A DNA stretch of 64,000 bases from Leptospiraceae bacterium (GCA_024233835.1 JACKPC010000002.1:705001-769000), one strand, 5' to 3'; numbered from the stretch's first letter, positions 9,190 to 22,007 are shown. The notes: generated by a model from the letters alone, not told the origin. Translations and numbers: made by a program.

Positions 9190-10908
9190 ATGGATCTTAC
9201 ATACTACACACAAACAAAATTACGTTTCATACTTACTTTTAATGTAATCGGATTCTTTTCTTCCCTTGGAATGTTAACTTTGTTTGCCTTAACAAAAGAA
9301 ATAAACCCATTTGTAAGTACCATTACCACAGTGGTTCTTCCTATTTTCCTTGCAGGTATTTATTTCTGTTATTCGAAAAAAGTTATCCATGCCTCTTATA
9401 GTTCCTTTTTGACTATAGTCTGTGCCTGTAGCATATCACCATTTCTAAATATAGCAGTATTTATATCCTTTATCACCATCTTTATTTTTTCCTACGGACT
9501 CTTATCTATTCGAAAAATTCAATTTTACGGTTATATATTTCTAATAACTGTAGCATGTATATTCAAACTTCTATTAGAAATTGATTCATTTTCCCTCAAG
9601 TTTTTTTCTCCTTCCTCACTATCTGTCTCCAACCTGAGTTTATTAAGCATATTCATATTCTCTATTTTTTCTTATTCCTTATTTATATATTATTTAGTTG
9701 AAAAAGGTTTACGAAATTCGGAGGAATTGTTACTCGCCAAACTTGCCCTTGAAAAGCAAAATAGAGAAACTGAAGAAGCATCGAATTCCAAATCAATCTT
9801 TCTTGCACGTGTGAATCACGAATTACGCACTCCCATGCAAGCAGCCCTTTCTGCCAGTGAGCTACTGCCTCAATCACCTGAAAACTTGCCTATTCTAAGA
9901 GCTGCCATTTCACAATCTTTACTCATTATTGAAGACATCCTGGATTTTACAAGAATTGCAAAAAACAATATGAAACTTCAATCTAAAAAATTTTCACTAC
10001 TCCTGGGAATGCATGAACTCATACAGGTCTATCAAAGTAAAACCCCGGATTCAGTAGAAATACAGACTGAGTTTGCAGCAGATATCCCCAGTCATTTTAT
10101 AGGAGATCCTACCAGATTTTTTGATATAATCAGAAACCTTTTATCCAATGCAGTTAAGTGGACAAACTCCGGTATTATTAAAGTGAAATTATATTGGGAA
10201 GATCAAAGTTATTCAAGACTGGGTTTTACAATAACTGACAATGGCCCGGGAATCCCTGATGACCTTATAAAAAATATTTTTGAACCTTTTATCCAGGGAA
10301 AATTACGTCATACAAGTGAACAGGGAGTCGGACTTGGATTGTATATTGCCAGGAAAGCTGTAGAAGCTATGAATGGAAGTATAAAAGTCCAAAACAGAAA
10401 AGAAGGTGGAGCCATATTTTCTTTCTCTATTGCTTTGCAGCCCTGCAAAGAATGGCTAAATGCAAATGAAAAAGAAAATCATTGTTATCAATGTCCCAAT
10501 AACCCTAAAATTCTACAGCATACAATAGCTAATAATAAGACTATCAATTATAAACTTAAAATACTTATTGTAGAAGACGTAGAAGTAAATGCAAATCTTC
10601 TAAAGAAACTCTTACACAGAGAGGGTTTTCAAGAACTTGAGTTGGCTTTTACCGGACAGGAAGCAATTAAGAAAATTACAGAGCTAAGACCTGATATAGT
10701 TTTTTTAGACCTGAACCTTCCTGATATGGACGGTTTTAATATAGTAAGAACTTTAAGAGAACGAAATATTGAACCCAAATATATTGTTTTAACCGGGGAT
10801 GCAACGACAGATGTATTTGAACATTGCCGAGAAATTGGTTTAAATAATATTTTACCTAAACCGGCTAAAATAAATAAGATTATGGAAGCTTTACATCAAG
10901 CTCAATAA
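9190..10908 (+). CDS. Membrane hybrid histidine kinase (HisKA-HATPase-receiver)
   Basis: Signal-transduction kinase of 572 residues. About six hydrophobic segments fill residues 10-170, followed by a short coiled coil, a HisKA domain with His210 in NHELRTP, an HATPase_c domain (NLLSNAVKW; DNGPGIPDD; GVGLGLYIARK), and a C-terminal receiver with phosphoacceptor Asp507 in FLDLNLPD. The linker between kinase and receiver holds three cysteines (419, 432, 435; the last two as CxxC), which could bind a metal or sense redox state; that is inference. No periplasmic sensor domain is evident, so sensing is probably by the membrane block. No paired regulator or phosphotransfer gene is adjacent. Confidence 0.9.
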   Translation: MDLTYYTQTKLRFILTFNVIGFFSSLGMLTLFALTKEINPFVSTITTVVLPIFLAGIYFCYSKKVIHASYSSFLTIVCACSISPFLNIAVFISFITIFIFSYGLLSIRKIQFYGYIFLITVACIFKLLLEIDSFSLKFFSPSSLSVSNLSLLSIFIFSIFSYSLFIYYLVEKGLRNSEELLLAKLALEKQNRETEEASNSKSIFLARVNHELRTPMQAALSASELLPQSPENLPILRAAISQSLLIIEDILDFTRIAKNNMKLQSKKFSLLLGMHELIQVYQSKTPDSVEIQTEFAADIPSHFIGDPTRFFDIIRNLLSNAVKWTNSGIIKVKLYWEDQSYSRLGFTITDNGPGIPDDLIKNIFEPFIQGKLRHTSEQGVGLGLYIARKAVEAMNGSIKVQNRKEGGAIFSFSIALQPCKEWLNANEKENHCYQCPNNPKILQHTIANNKTINYKLKILIVEDVEVNANLLKKLLHREGFQELELAFTGQEAIKKITELRPDIVFLDLNLPDMDGFNIVRTLRERNIEPKYIVLTGDATTDVFEHCREIGLNNILPKPAKINKIMEALHQAQ

Positions 10909-10995
10909 AACACATATTATCCTAAATACAATCCGAATGGATAAATTCAAATATTTTATTATTTACTTTTTTCGAAGTCTATAATAAAGAAATTT

Positions 10996-11961
10996 ATGAC
11001 ATCTAAAACTAAAGCTTTCCTGGCTTACTTTACGGGCTTTATTGCCTCCATCATATACGGTTTGAGTTGCCAGTATGCTGTAAAAAATACAGAAACTTCT
11101 TCTCTCGTTGTTATGACCTGGGGCTTCGTATTTATTCTTCCTTTTTCTTTGGGAGTAATAACAGTATACTTTGCTTCGGAAAAGCGTCAAAATTCTCTCG
11201 CTTTCCGAATTTTAATGCCCTGGGTATCTGCAACAGTCAGCTTGTTATTGACAATCGTTACCGGTCTTGAAGGAACTATTTGCATGATTATGGCTCTCCC
11301 CATATATCTTTTCATGTCCAGCATTGGTGGAGTATTGACCGGTATATACCTGAATCATAATTCGAATCGTCCGAATCGACTTGTTTTTCTTTCTATTTTT
11401 CTATTTCTTCCATTTACCGAGGCAAGAATTGAAAATAATTTTCCTCTGATAACTGAAATCCGCACAGTACATAGCACAATTGATATAAAAGCTAACTCTA
11501 AAACTGTCTGGTCTCATATTACTCGTATCCCAAAAATAACAGAAAAACAAAGCGGACTTTTTTACACAATGGGCTTTCCTAAACCGGTAGAAGCTACACT
11601 TTCACATGATGGTGTCGGGGGAATCAGAGAAGCCAAATTTGAGAGAGGTTTAATGTTTCTGGAGACCATTACAGTCTGGGAAGAAAATAAAAGATTGATT
11701 TTTACCATAAAATCAGATCCGGAAAAAACTCCTTTAACAACCCTTGATCCGCATGTTGTGGTTGGAGGGGATTACTTTGATACATTATTAGGAAAATATG
11801 AAATTGAAATATTAGATAATAACACTATCCGACTTCACTTAGAAAGTAAATTCAGGATATCCACCCGCTTCAATTTCTACGCACATCTATGGAGTGACTT
11901 TCTGATGAGAGACATTCAGGAGAATATCTTACGTGTTATAAAAGAGAGATGTGAAAAATAA
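10996..11961 (+). CDS. Membrane protein with C-terminal SRPBCC (START-like) domain
   Basis: 321 residues: four predicted membrane helices in about 1-140, then a soluble region (about 155-318) that reads like a SRPBCC/polyketide-cyclase-like ligand-binding fold. Features include an opening IDIKANSKTVWSHIT strand-helix, the ETITVWEENKRL strand pair and a long C-terminal amphipathic helix. Such domains bind hydrophobic ligands in a deep pocket. The fusion to a membrane block suggests a lipid or isoprenoid ligand, which is inference. Start is the ATG at 10996; no strong Shine-Dalgarno is visible. A strong nested hairpin follows. Function unknown. Confidence 0.7.
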   Translation: MTSKTKAFLAYFTGFIASIIYGLSCQYAVKNTETSSLVVMTWGFVFILPFSLGVITVYFASEKRQNSLAFRILMPWVSATVSLLLTIVTGLEGTICMIMALPIYLFMSSIGGVLTGIYLNHNSNRPNRLVFLSIFLFLPFTEARIENNFPLITEIRTVHSTIDIKANSKTVWSHITRIPKITEKQSGLFYTMGFPKPVEATLSHDGVGGIREAKFERGLMFLETITVWEENKRLIFTIKSDPEKTPLTTLDPHVVVGGDYFDTLLGKYEIEILDNNTIRLHLESKFRISTRFNFYAHLWSDFLMRDIQENILRVIKERCEK

Positions 11962-11971
11962 AACAAGATAA

Positions 11972-12019
11972 AAGGGGCTATAGTCGCTTAAGTATTACGA
12001 CTTTTTAAACAGCCCCCTT
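11972..12019. terminator. Nested bidirectional terminator hairpin
   Basis: An outer stem GGGGCT (11974-11979) / AGCCCC (12011-12016) encloses an inner stem AGTCG (11982-11986) / CGACT (11998-12002). It sits between two convergent genes, the SRPBCC protein and the acyl-CoA synthetase, and can serve both. Confidence 0.65.
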
Positions 12020-12034
12020 ACAAAAACTTAATTC

Positions 12035-13918
12035 CTAAACATACATCTCTTTAATTAAGGATGCATATTTATCACTAATTACATTTCTTTTCATCTTATA
12101 GAGATTGGTTAACTCATCACCAACTTCCATAGCTTTTGGTAGGAAACGGAAGTCACTTAACTTCTCAAAAGACTTGAATCCGTTTTCAGATGAAACCATA
12201 CTCTTAACAATCTTAGCAAAATGCGCTTTTACTTCTTTATTGTTATTTAAGTTTTCATCCTTAGAAAATTTAAGACCGGCTTCGGCCATCTTCTCATAAT
12301 CAGGCCAGATAAGCGCCGTTAGAGATTTCTGATCCTGACCTACAACGATTACCTGATTGACCAGATTATGTTCTAATAGTAGGTTTTCAATAGGAACCGG
12401 CTCCACATTTTCTCCACCTAAAAGAACGATTGTATCCTTCATCCTTCCACGAATAGAAAGGGTGCCATTCAGGCTAATAAAACCTAAATCTCCGGTATTC
12501 AACCAGCCATTGTTTAGAGCCTTGGAAGTAGCCTCTTCGTTTTTATAATAACCCTTCATGACCTGAGGGCCTTTTACATGTATAACTCCCAATTCGCCGG
12601 TAGGAACTTCTTCACCCTTGTCATTCAATATTTTAACACTGGTTCCGGGAGGTCTAAAACCTACGCTTCCCTGAACGATTTTTCCAACTGTACGAACAGA
12701 GATAATTGGGGCACACTCAGTCATTCCGTAACCTTCATAAACAGGAATGCCTATAACATTAAAAAATTCATCTACATGAGGAGGAAGTGCTCCACCACCG
12801 GATATCGTTCCGCGAAGTTTACCACCTAAAACCGCACGAATTTTTTCAAATACAATTCCATCCATAATTTTTGCCGGAATCATCAGGTTTACAGAGGTAA
12901 ATAGAGAAAGTGCGGTGTTTTGTGCCTTTTCTATAGGATCTTCTTCCTTCAGCATTAACTTATTGCCTTCGAGATAATCGACCGCATTTCTATAGTTTTT
13001 GCAAATATCATAAGCTGCATCGAAAAGCATTTTTTGTATAGGAGAAGCTTTATCGACTTTTGCTTTAATCCCCATATAAAGGTTTTCCCAGAGTCTCGGA
13101 GCAGACGCCATAAATGTGGGTTTAACTCTTGCAAAATCATCTCGTAAATCACGAACATTCGTATAATAATATCCAACTCCCTGAGAGATGATAGCATAAT
13201 ACATGGCTCTTTCAAATATATGCCATACAGGTAGTATAGTCAAAGATCTATCTTCTTTCGCGATTCCAACCATAGGAGGCACTGTCACCACATTGTATAT
13301 CATATTCCTGTGGGTTAACATAACACCTTTTGGAAGACCTGTGGTCCCGGAAGTATAAATGATTGTAAACAGATCGTCTTCTTTAACTTCCTTTTCCCGC
13401 TTTTTAAGTTCTTCGAGGTGCTTCTCACGTAGAGCTTCACCCTCTTTTATTGCATCTTCTAAGGAAATAACCATAGGGTTATCTTCTTTCAGCTTAAATT
13501 TTGAGTCCAATACGATAATTTTCTGAACCTGAGTTTTTGGTATTTCAGGCAAAACACTTGTTAAAAGCTTTTCATGCTCAATAAAACAAACCTTACTACC
13601 ACTATGTTCAAGAATGTATTCAATCTCCTGAGGAGTTGAATCAGAACCTCTGGGTACGTTTGATGAGCCAATAATTAATGCAGTAATATCTGCTATTGCC
13701 CATTCTACACGATTATCAGACATTAGTCCGACTCTATCTCCAGATTCTACACCCAGCTCAATTAAGTAGCAACCTAAACTCTGTGCTTTATTATAAATTT
13801 CTTTCAAGGAAACCCCTTGAAAGTTTTTCTTTGCATCTTTAGTGAAATACAATGGCTTATCATTATATTTCTGCAATGCTACCTGGAACAGTTCATTGAT
13901 GGTTTTAAATTGACTCAT
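12035..13918 (-). CDS. Long-chain acyl-CoA synthetase (AMP-forming)
   Basis: Activates fatty acids to acyl-CoA via an acyl-adenylate, at the inner face of the membrane. The 627-residue protein has the AMP-binding signature YTSGTTGLPKG at residues 188-198, the YGMTECAPI segment of the adenylation core, and the WLNTGDLG plus RGRMKDTIVLLGGENVEP hinge region of the long-chain (FadD/FAA) branch. Free-living and pathogenic leptospires use long-chain fatty acids as main carbon source, which fits, but no beta-oxidation genes adjoin it. It is read toward the nested terminator, alone on its strand. Confidence 0.93.
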   Translation of the reverse strand: MSQFKTINELFQVALQKYNDKPLYFTKDAKKNFQGVSLKEIYNKAQSLGCYLIELGVESGDRVGLMSDNRVEWAIADITALIIGSSNVPRGSDSTPQEIEYILEHSGSKVCFIEHEKLLTSVLPEIPKTQVQKIIVLDSKFKLKEDNPMVISLEDAIKEGEALREKHLEELKKREKEVKEDDLFTIIYTSGTTGLPKGVMLTHRNMIYNVVTVPPMVGIAKEDRSLTILPVWHIFERAMYYAIISQGVGYYYTNVRDLRDDFARVKPTFMASAPRLWENLYMGIKAKVDKASPIQKMLFDAAYDICKNYRNAVDYLEGNKLMLKEEDPIEKAQNTALSLFTSVNLMIPAKIMDGIVFEKIRAVLGGKLRGTISGGGALPPHVDEFFNVIGIPVYEGYGMTECAPIISVRTVGKIVQGSVGFRPPGTSVKILNDKGEEVPTGELGVIHVKGPQVMKGYYKNEEATSKALNNGWLNTGDLGFISLNGTLSIRGRMKDTIVLLGGENVEPVPIENLLLEHNLVNQVIVVGQDQKSLTALIWPDYEKMAEAGLKFSKDENLNNNKEVKAHFAKIVKSMVSSENGFKSFEKLSDFRFLPKAMEVGDELTNLYKMKRNVISDKYASLIKEMYV

Positions 13919-14064
13919 TTCTTCGTATTATCCTTACGCCTATTTTTCAGCAATTCCCAGAAAACGCAATCTGATTACTTCTATGGTTAGTTCATTTTTG
14001 AATTTATATTTGGCAAGTAGAATTTTTCCAAAACCAATTAGTTATGAAATGAAGTGGAGAGAAT

Positions 14065-14094
14065 AAAAAACCCCATCGAGTTGATGGGGTTTTT
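14065..14094 (-). terminator. 23S rRNA terminator
   Basis: CCCCATC (14071-14077) and GATGGGG (14083-14089) form a stem with a 5-nt loop, flanked by A6 on the left and T5 on the right, so it is a classical intrinsic terminator in both directions. On the minus strand it lies just past the mature 3' end of the 23S rRNA, so no 5S gene is co-transcribed. Confidence 0.88.
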
Positions 14095-14098
14095 GGTA

Positions 14099-17062
<2,964 letters not shown>

Positions 17063-17390
17063 TTACTTATCACATAACTTACGTCATGCAATCCTAACGT
17101 CTCGCAAGAATGAGCCTGGTTCTTCTTTTCTTCTACTAATTCCAGGTGTCTTCACTAAAATTGTAATTATTAATTAATTTCTTTCTTTTATTGTTTTTGT
17201 TCTCAATAAAATAACTTTTTACTATACGACTTGATTCAGTTAATAATGAACTTGCGACTCGCATCATTCTCCAGAACCTTTACCTCGTCCCGAACTACTG
17301 CCCCTCGCGTGAAAAACAACTTCCCATACACTCTCCACTACGTCAACACTTTTTTGTATTTATTACTAAGAAAAATTAAAAATTTTTATT
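17063..17390 (-). promoter_or_regulatory. 23S rRNA leader and promoter region
   Basis: 328 bases without a credible gene, between yajQ and the 23S gene. On the minus strand a weak promoter match is TTCATT (17245-17250), an 18-nt spacer and TATAGT (17221-17226). A TTGACG at 17341-17346 has no good -10 partner. A leader hairpin CCTGG/CCAGG is possible at about 17115-17146. No tRNA-like cloverleaf was seen. Which element drives rRNA synthesis is not settled. Confidence 0.35.
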
Positions 17391-17882
17391 TTACTTATAG
17401 TTTGTAAACTGAACATCAAACTTCAATTCAGCACTTTTTAAGAGTTTTTGAATTTCTTGCAAATCGTCTTTCTTTTTACTGCTGACACGCACACAGTCTC
17501 CCATGTTAACCACCTGGACTTTTATTTTCGAGTCTTTGATGAGTTTGGTGATTTCTTTTGTGTGGTCTTTTTCCAGTCCATCCTGAACTTTTACCTTCAT
17601 ACGACAGGTTTGTCCGCTGGAAGCTTCAATCTTTCCTTCGAAGTTAAAAGCTTTTAAACCGATGCCGCGTTTAATCAGTTTGTTTTGAAAGACATCAATT
17701 ACCTGTTTGAGTTTAATATCATTATCTGAGATAATTGTAATATCTTTTTCATCCAGTTTTACTTCTGATTTTGAACCCTTGAAATCAAAACGGGTGTTTA
17801 ATTCCGTATTGGCAAGGGCAACTGCGTTACTTAGTTCCGATCTATCTATTTTTGAAACAATATCGAATGATGAATCAGCCAT
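17391..17882 (-). CDS. yajQ: YajQ-family nucleotide-binding protein
   Basis: Small cytosolic protein of 163 residues, the normal length of the YajQ (DUF520) family. It opens with DSSFDIVSKIDRSELSNAV and has the typical TRFDFKGSK segment and the two-domain RRM-like repeat. Family members bind nucleotides, including cyclic di-GMP in some species. The exact role here is unknown. GAGGGAAAAG precedes the ATG. It lies 9 bases after alaS and probably ends the rplM operon. Confidence 0.92.
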   Translation of the reverse strand: MADSSFDIVSKIDRSELSNAVALANTELNTRFDFKGSKSEVKLDEKDITIISDNDIKLKQVIDVFQNKLIKRGIGLKAFNFEGKIEASSGQTCRMKVKVQDGLEKDHTKEITKLIKDSKIKVQVVNMGDCVRVSSKKKDDLQEIQKLLKSAELKFDVQFTNYK

Positions 17883-17891
17883 TCTTTTCCC

Positions 17892-20639
17892 TCACTTTTT
17901 TAATATATTAAGTACTTCTTGAAATACATCCTGAATTTTATCCGCATCTTTTGCACTACCCTGGGCCATTTCCGGCTTACCACCACCTCGGCCACTCGCT
18001 ATGGGAGCTGTGTCTTTGAGTAGTTGATTACACTGCACTCCTTCTTTTGTGGCTTCTTTATTGCACATATAGAGTAGGGTAAGATTGGAAGACGTTTTTA
18101 AAGCAAATAAAATCAGGGTAGGTTTTCCTGTATTTTTAATCTTATCTGCCAGTTGCTTTAATGCGTCTAAAGGAATTTCTCCTTCAAATATTTCTTGAAT
18201 GACTCTGACTTTTTTAACTTCAATCGCTTTTTGATTCAACTCATCGGAACGGGAAAGAAGGTCCCTGTTTTCAAGGTTTTGCTGTTTTTTCTTTTCCTTA
18301 AATAGGGCCTGCTTATTTGTTTCTAATTGTTCCGATAAATGTGCCTTCAGGATCCTGAGTTCTTTTACAGCTCCGGCACCTTTACTTAGGAAAAGTTTTT
18401 CTACTTCCTCCGGTCCGGGTGCGTTTTTTCGAATCATGAGTTCGGAAACAGGAGTCTTCAGTTCATTTACCTGCATATTCAGAGCCTGAATTTCTTCTTC
18501 TAAGGCCTGGAAAGCTTCCTGGAAGTAAGAAATAACCGGTGGGCCACATACGGCTTCAATCCTGCGATTCCCGGCACCCGGACTGGATTCTTTAGTAATT
18601 AAAAAATACTGAATATCTCTTGTATTTTTCACATGACAGCCACCACAAAGTTCTAAGGAAAATGTATCCATCTCTACAACACGAACTTTATCACCATATT
18701 TTTCATCAAAAGCAGCCACGGCTCCTTTGGCCTTTGCTTCGGCTATCGGTAGTACAGTAGTTACTACTTCAACTCCTGTTTGAATGGCTTCGTTTACTTT
18801 TTCTTCGATTTGTTCGAGTTCTTTGGTGCTCAAAGCATTGGGGTGTGAAAAGTCAAATCGAAGGTGTTCACTGGATACCAGAGAGGCTTTTTGCATTACA
18901 TGGGTACCGAGAATAGAACGTAAAGCTCCATTTAAGAGATGAGTTCCGGAATGGTGATAAGCCAAAAGGTTTCTTCTATTGGAGTCAATTTCCAGTTCCA
19001 CTTCTGTTCCGGGTGTAAATTCGCCTTTCAAAACTTCTCCGATATGCAGAAAGGTGTCGTTTTCTTTCTGGGTATCTGTTACTTTGAAAAGGGCAGTGTT
19101 TGTTTTTATATAACCTGTATCTCCAACCTGACCACCCCCTTCTGCATAGAAAGGTGTTTCTTTTGTAACCAGAACTCCCTGTTCTCCTGCTTGTAAAGAG
19201 TTTACTAAATTTGAATCTTTGAATATAAGATTAATCTCAGATGTCCCGGAGAAGGAATGGTAACCTGTAAATACAGTGATAGAAGGGCTTTCTATCCCGG
19301 TGAGTAAAGACTCTTTCTTTCCTTTCCAGGAATCTCTGGCAATAGCTCTATCTTTCTCTAATTCTTCTTGAAAGCTTTTTTCATCGAAAACCATTCCTCT
19401 TTCTTCTAAAAGCTCTTTTGTCATTTCGGGAGGAAACCCGAAGGTACTATAGAGCCGAAAAGAATCTACTCCTTTAAAGACGGTTTCTTTCTTTGCAAGA
19501 TAGGTTTGGAGAATATTTTCTAACTGATCCAATCCGAGTTCGAGTGTATTCAAAAAGAGCTTTTCTTCTGCCAGGACAATTGAACAAACCTGAGCTTCTT
19601 TTACTTTCAATTCGGGATAGGAATTTTGGTATATTTCTGCAATGACAGGAATTAACTTATAAAAGAAAGTTTCTTTTAAACCAATTTTTCTTGCATAAAG
19701 GCTGGCTCTACGGATAAGTCTTCGAATTACATAACCTCTACCGGTTCTATCCGGATAAATTCCATCGGATATCGCAAAACAAACAGCCCTTGCATGATCG
19801 GTCAGAACCCGAAAAGAAGCTGCATTATTTTTGGTATAGGAAACACCGCTCAAAGTTTCAATAGATTGTATAATTTTTTTTAGTTCATCGGTATCATAAA
19901 CGGAATCCACATTTTGAATGAGAAGAGCAATGCGTTCGAGACCGGAACCTGTGTCTATTCCTGTTTGTTTGAGAGGATTCAGTTTCCCGGTTTTATCCTG
20001 ATCGAACTGATTGAATACAAGATTCCAGTATTCCAGGAATCTATCACAGTCACAACCCGGCTTACAACTCGCCTTATTTCCACAGCCTTCAAAACCTTTT
20101 TCTATTCCCCTATCAAAATATAGTTCCGAACAGGGGCCGCAGGCACCGGTTTCTCCTGCAGGTCCCCAGAAGTTATCCGCTTTTCCCAGACGAACAATTC
20201 GCTCCCTGGGAATTCCTGCTTTAACCCAGAGTTCAATCGCCTCATCATCATCTTCATAAACCGATATCCAAATTTTATCTACCGGAAAACCAAGATGATT
20301 TACAGAGAAATCCAGAGCATATTCTATAGCTTCTTTTTTGAAATAATCTCCAAAGCTAAAATTACCGAGCATTTCAAAAAAAGTACAGTGCCTTTCTGTT
20401 TTTCCTACCCGTTCAAGATCCGTGGTTCTCAGGCACTTCTGAGAAGAGGTTGCACGGGTATAAGGAAGTTCAACTGCTCCGGTAAAAAGAGGCTTGAATT
20501 GAACCATGCCTGCTGTAGTAAAAAGAAGGCTGGGATCTCCCGCCGGAATAAGGCTTGAGGAAGAAACGTGAACGTGATTCTTGGACTTAAAATAACTTAG
20601 ATACGCATTACGAATTTCAGCGACAGTTTTTGGGTACAT
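17892..20639 (-). CDS. alaS: Alanyl-tRNA synthetase
   Basis: Charges tRNA-Ala with alanine. Its 915 residues contain the class II catalytic core at the N-terminus (RFLEYWNLVFNQF; DTGSGLER), the editing domain with HHSGTH at residues 562-567 and CGGCH at 665-669, and a C-terminal coiled coil plus glycine-rich C-Ala domain (SGRGGGKPEMAQG). All zinc and editing ligands are present. It starts 4 bases after the recX stop and ends 9 bases before yajQ. The recX-alaS order is common in bacteria. Confidence 0.97.
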   Translation of the reverse strand: MYPKTVAEIRNAYLSYFKSKNHVHVSSSSLIPAGDPSLLFTTAGMVQFKPLFTGAVELPYTRATSSQKCLRTTDLERVGKTERHCTFFEMLGNFSFGDYFKKEAIEYALDFSVNHLGFPVDKIWISVYEDDDEAIELWVKAGIPRERIVRLGKADNFWGPAGETGACGPCSELYFDRGIEKGFEGCGNKASCKPGCDCDRFLEYWNLVFNQFDQDKTGKLNPLKQTGIDTGSGLERIALLIQNVDSVYDTDELKKIIQSIETLSGVSYTKNNAASFRVLTDHARAVCFAISDGIYPDRTGRGYVIRRLIRRASLYARKIGLKETFFYKLIPVIAEIYQNSYPELKVKEAQVCSIVLAEEKLFLNTLELGLDQLENILQTYLAKKETVFKGVDSFRLYSTFGFPPEMTKELLEERGMVFDEKSFQEELEKDRAIARDSWKGKKESLLTGIESPSITVFTGYHSFSGTSEINLIFKDSNLVNSLQAGEQGVLVTKETPFYAEGGGQVGDTGYIKTNTALFKVTDTQKENDTFLHIGEVLKGEFTPGTEVELEIDSNRRNLLAYHHSGTHLLNGALRSILGTHVMQKASLVSSEHLRFDFSHPNALSTKELEQIEEKVNEAIQTGVEVVTTVLPIAEAKAKGAVAAFDEKYGDKVRVVEMDTFSLELCGGCHVKNTRDIQYFLITKESSPGAGNRRIEAVCGPPVISYFQEAFQALEEEIQALNMQVNELKTPVSELMIRKNAPGPEEVEKLFLSKGAGAVKELRILKAHLSEQLETNKQALFKEKKKQQNLENRDLLSRSDELNQKAIEVKKVRVIQEIFEGEIPLDALKQLADKIKNTGKPTLILFALKTSSNLTLLYMCNKEATKEGVQCNQLLKDTAPIASGRGGGKPEMAQGSAKDADKIQDVFQEVLNILKK

Positions 20640-20643
20640 AATT

Positions 20644-21120
20644 TTACTCGGCTTCTAAAGAAGAATGTAGATTTTTAAGACAGTTTTTAATTTCGGTATC
20701 AAGATAACCATAAGAACGAAGTTGTCTGTGCAATTTCGGTAAAGCTTCCTTACTCAAAGGAAATTTTACTTTCTTTTGGATTAGTTTATTACAATTTGAA
20801 AGCCAGGCTTCTTTTGTAATTTTAGATAATTCGGATTTTATAATTTCTTTATGAATTCCAAAAATTAGCAGTTCACTTGTGATTCGATTGATACCCCAGA
20901 GCTTATGTGTCATTCGGAAATAAATACGATTGGAAGCAAAACGCCCATCATCCAACAATCTTTCATCCTGTAGCTTACGTATCACTTCCTGAATAAACTC
21001 AGGATCTGCACCTTTTTTGGTTAAGAATTCTTTGATTTCTTGAGAAGAGCGGTCTCTTGTGCTGATGAAACGAAGCACAAGAGAATAATAACCGCTTTTT
21101 GAATTGAGGTCTTTTTTCAA
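20644..21120 (-). CDS. recX: RecX regulatory protein
   Basis: 158-residue, helix-rich, basic protein of the RecX family, which caps RecA filaments and limits recombination. The family pattern is seen as ISTRDRSSQEIKEFLTKKGAD, then DERLLDDGRFASNRIYFRM and a third three-helix repeat near the C-terminus. It sits between rpsI (29-bp gap) and alaS (4-bp gap). recA is not in this window, so linkage is to alaS rather than recA. Confidence 0.85.
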   Translation of the reverse strand: MKKDLNSKSGYYSLVLRFISTRDRSSQEIKEFLTKKGADPEFIQEVIRKLQDERLLDDGRFASNRIYFRMTHKLWGINRITSELLIFGIHKEIIKSELSKITKEAWLSNCNKLIQKKVKFPLSKEALPKLHRQLRSYGYLDTEIKNCLKNLHSSLEAE

Positions 21121-21149
21121 TTAAGCTATCCCTAAAGGAATAGAGGAAA

Positions 21150-21548
21150 TTAACGTTTGGAGAACTGGGTACCTCTTCTCGCTTTGTGTAAACCGTATTT
21201 CTTTCTTTCCACCATCCGGGAATCCCTGGTAAGAAAGCCTTCGACTTTTAAATCTTTGCGAGTATCCGGTTGAGCTTTGATAAGAGCCCTGGCGATAGCA
21301 TGCTTGATAGCTCCAATCTGACCATTGATCCCACCACCTTTTACATTGAGAATCAGGTCGTATTTTTCTTTGGCATTTATTTTTAAAAGAGGTCTAATAG
21401 CTTCGTCAACACGGCTACTTCCACCCTGAATGTATTCATTTACATCTTTATTATTAATGGTAATTTTACCTTTTCCCTCGGTCAACTTTACCCTGGCTAT
21501 AGATGTTTTTCTCCTTCCTACAGCCCAGATTCCTTTTTTATCTGACAT
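21150..21548 (-). CDS. rpsI: 30S ribosomal protein S9
   Basis: 132 residues, normal for S9. It begins with the WAVGRRKTSIARV segment and ends in the conserved basic tail KARRGTQFSKR, whose last residues reach the P-site tRNA. Directly downstream of rplM with a 9-bp gap, the universal L13-S9 pairing. Confidence 0.98.
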   Translation of the reverse strand: MSDKKGIWAVGRRKTSIARVKLTEGKGKITINNKDVNEYIQGGSSRVDEAIRPLLKINAKEKYDLILNVKGGGINGQIGAIKHAIARALIKAQPDTRKDLKVEGFLTRDSRMVERKKYGLHKARRGTQFSKR

Positions 21549-21557
21549 GATTACTCC

Positions 21558-22007
21558 TTAAAAGTCCAATTCTACAGGTTTCTGAGCCTGCATGTTATGA
21601 TTTGAGCCGGAAAAAATTCGAATATTAGTCATCATTTGACTTCCAAGTCTATTCTTAGGAAGCATACCCTTTACTCCGATTTCAATAATCTTTCTGGGAT
21701 CTTTTGCTTTTAACTCGGTAAAGGTCTGTGTGGTTAAACCGCCCGGATAATTGGAGTGTCTGTGATATTTTTTTTGGGCAGCTTTGTTACCGGTAACTTT
21801 TACCTTATCAGCATTGATGACGATAATGTTGTCTCCACAATCCTGATTGGGAGTAAACGCCGGTTTATGTTTTCCTCTGAGTCTCGATGCAACAAAAGCG
21901 CAAAGACGGCCCAGGGTTTTACCTTCCGCATCGACTACATACCAATTTTTCTCTATTTCTTCTTTTTTTAATACAGGTGTTTTATGTATTGGAGCTACTG
22001 TTGTCAT
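21558..22007 (-). CDS. rplM: 50S ribosomal protein L13
   Basis: 149 residues. The WYVVDAEGKTLGRLCAFVASRLRGKHK start, the GDNIIVINADKVKVTGNK block and VKGMLPKNRLG are diagnostic for L13. First gene of the minus-strand operon rplM-rpsI-recX-alaS-yajQ. It diverges from thiL across a 66-bp gap that must hold both promoters. Confidence 0.98.
   Translation of the reverse strand: MTTVAPIHKTPVLKKEEIEKNWYVVDAEGKTLGRLCAFVASRLRGKHKPAFTPNQDCGDNIIVINADKVKVTGNKAAQKKYHRHSNYPGGLTTQTFTELKAKDPRKIIEIGVKGMLPKNRLGSQMMTNIRIFSGSNHNMQAQKPVELDF

Noticed and set aside
13919..14064. Search for a 5S rRNA after the 23S gene
   Set aside because: Only about 150 bases lie between the terminator and the next gene, with no 5S-like sequence or cloverleaf.
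17063..17390. tRNA gene in the 23S leader
   Set aside because: A TGCGA/TCGCA hairpin and T-rich arms are present but no acceptor stem or TTCGA loop fits.
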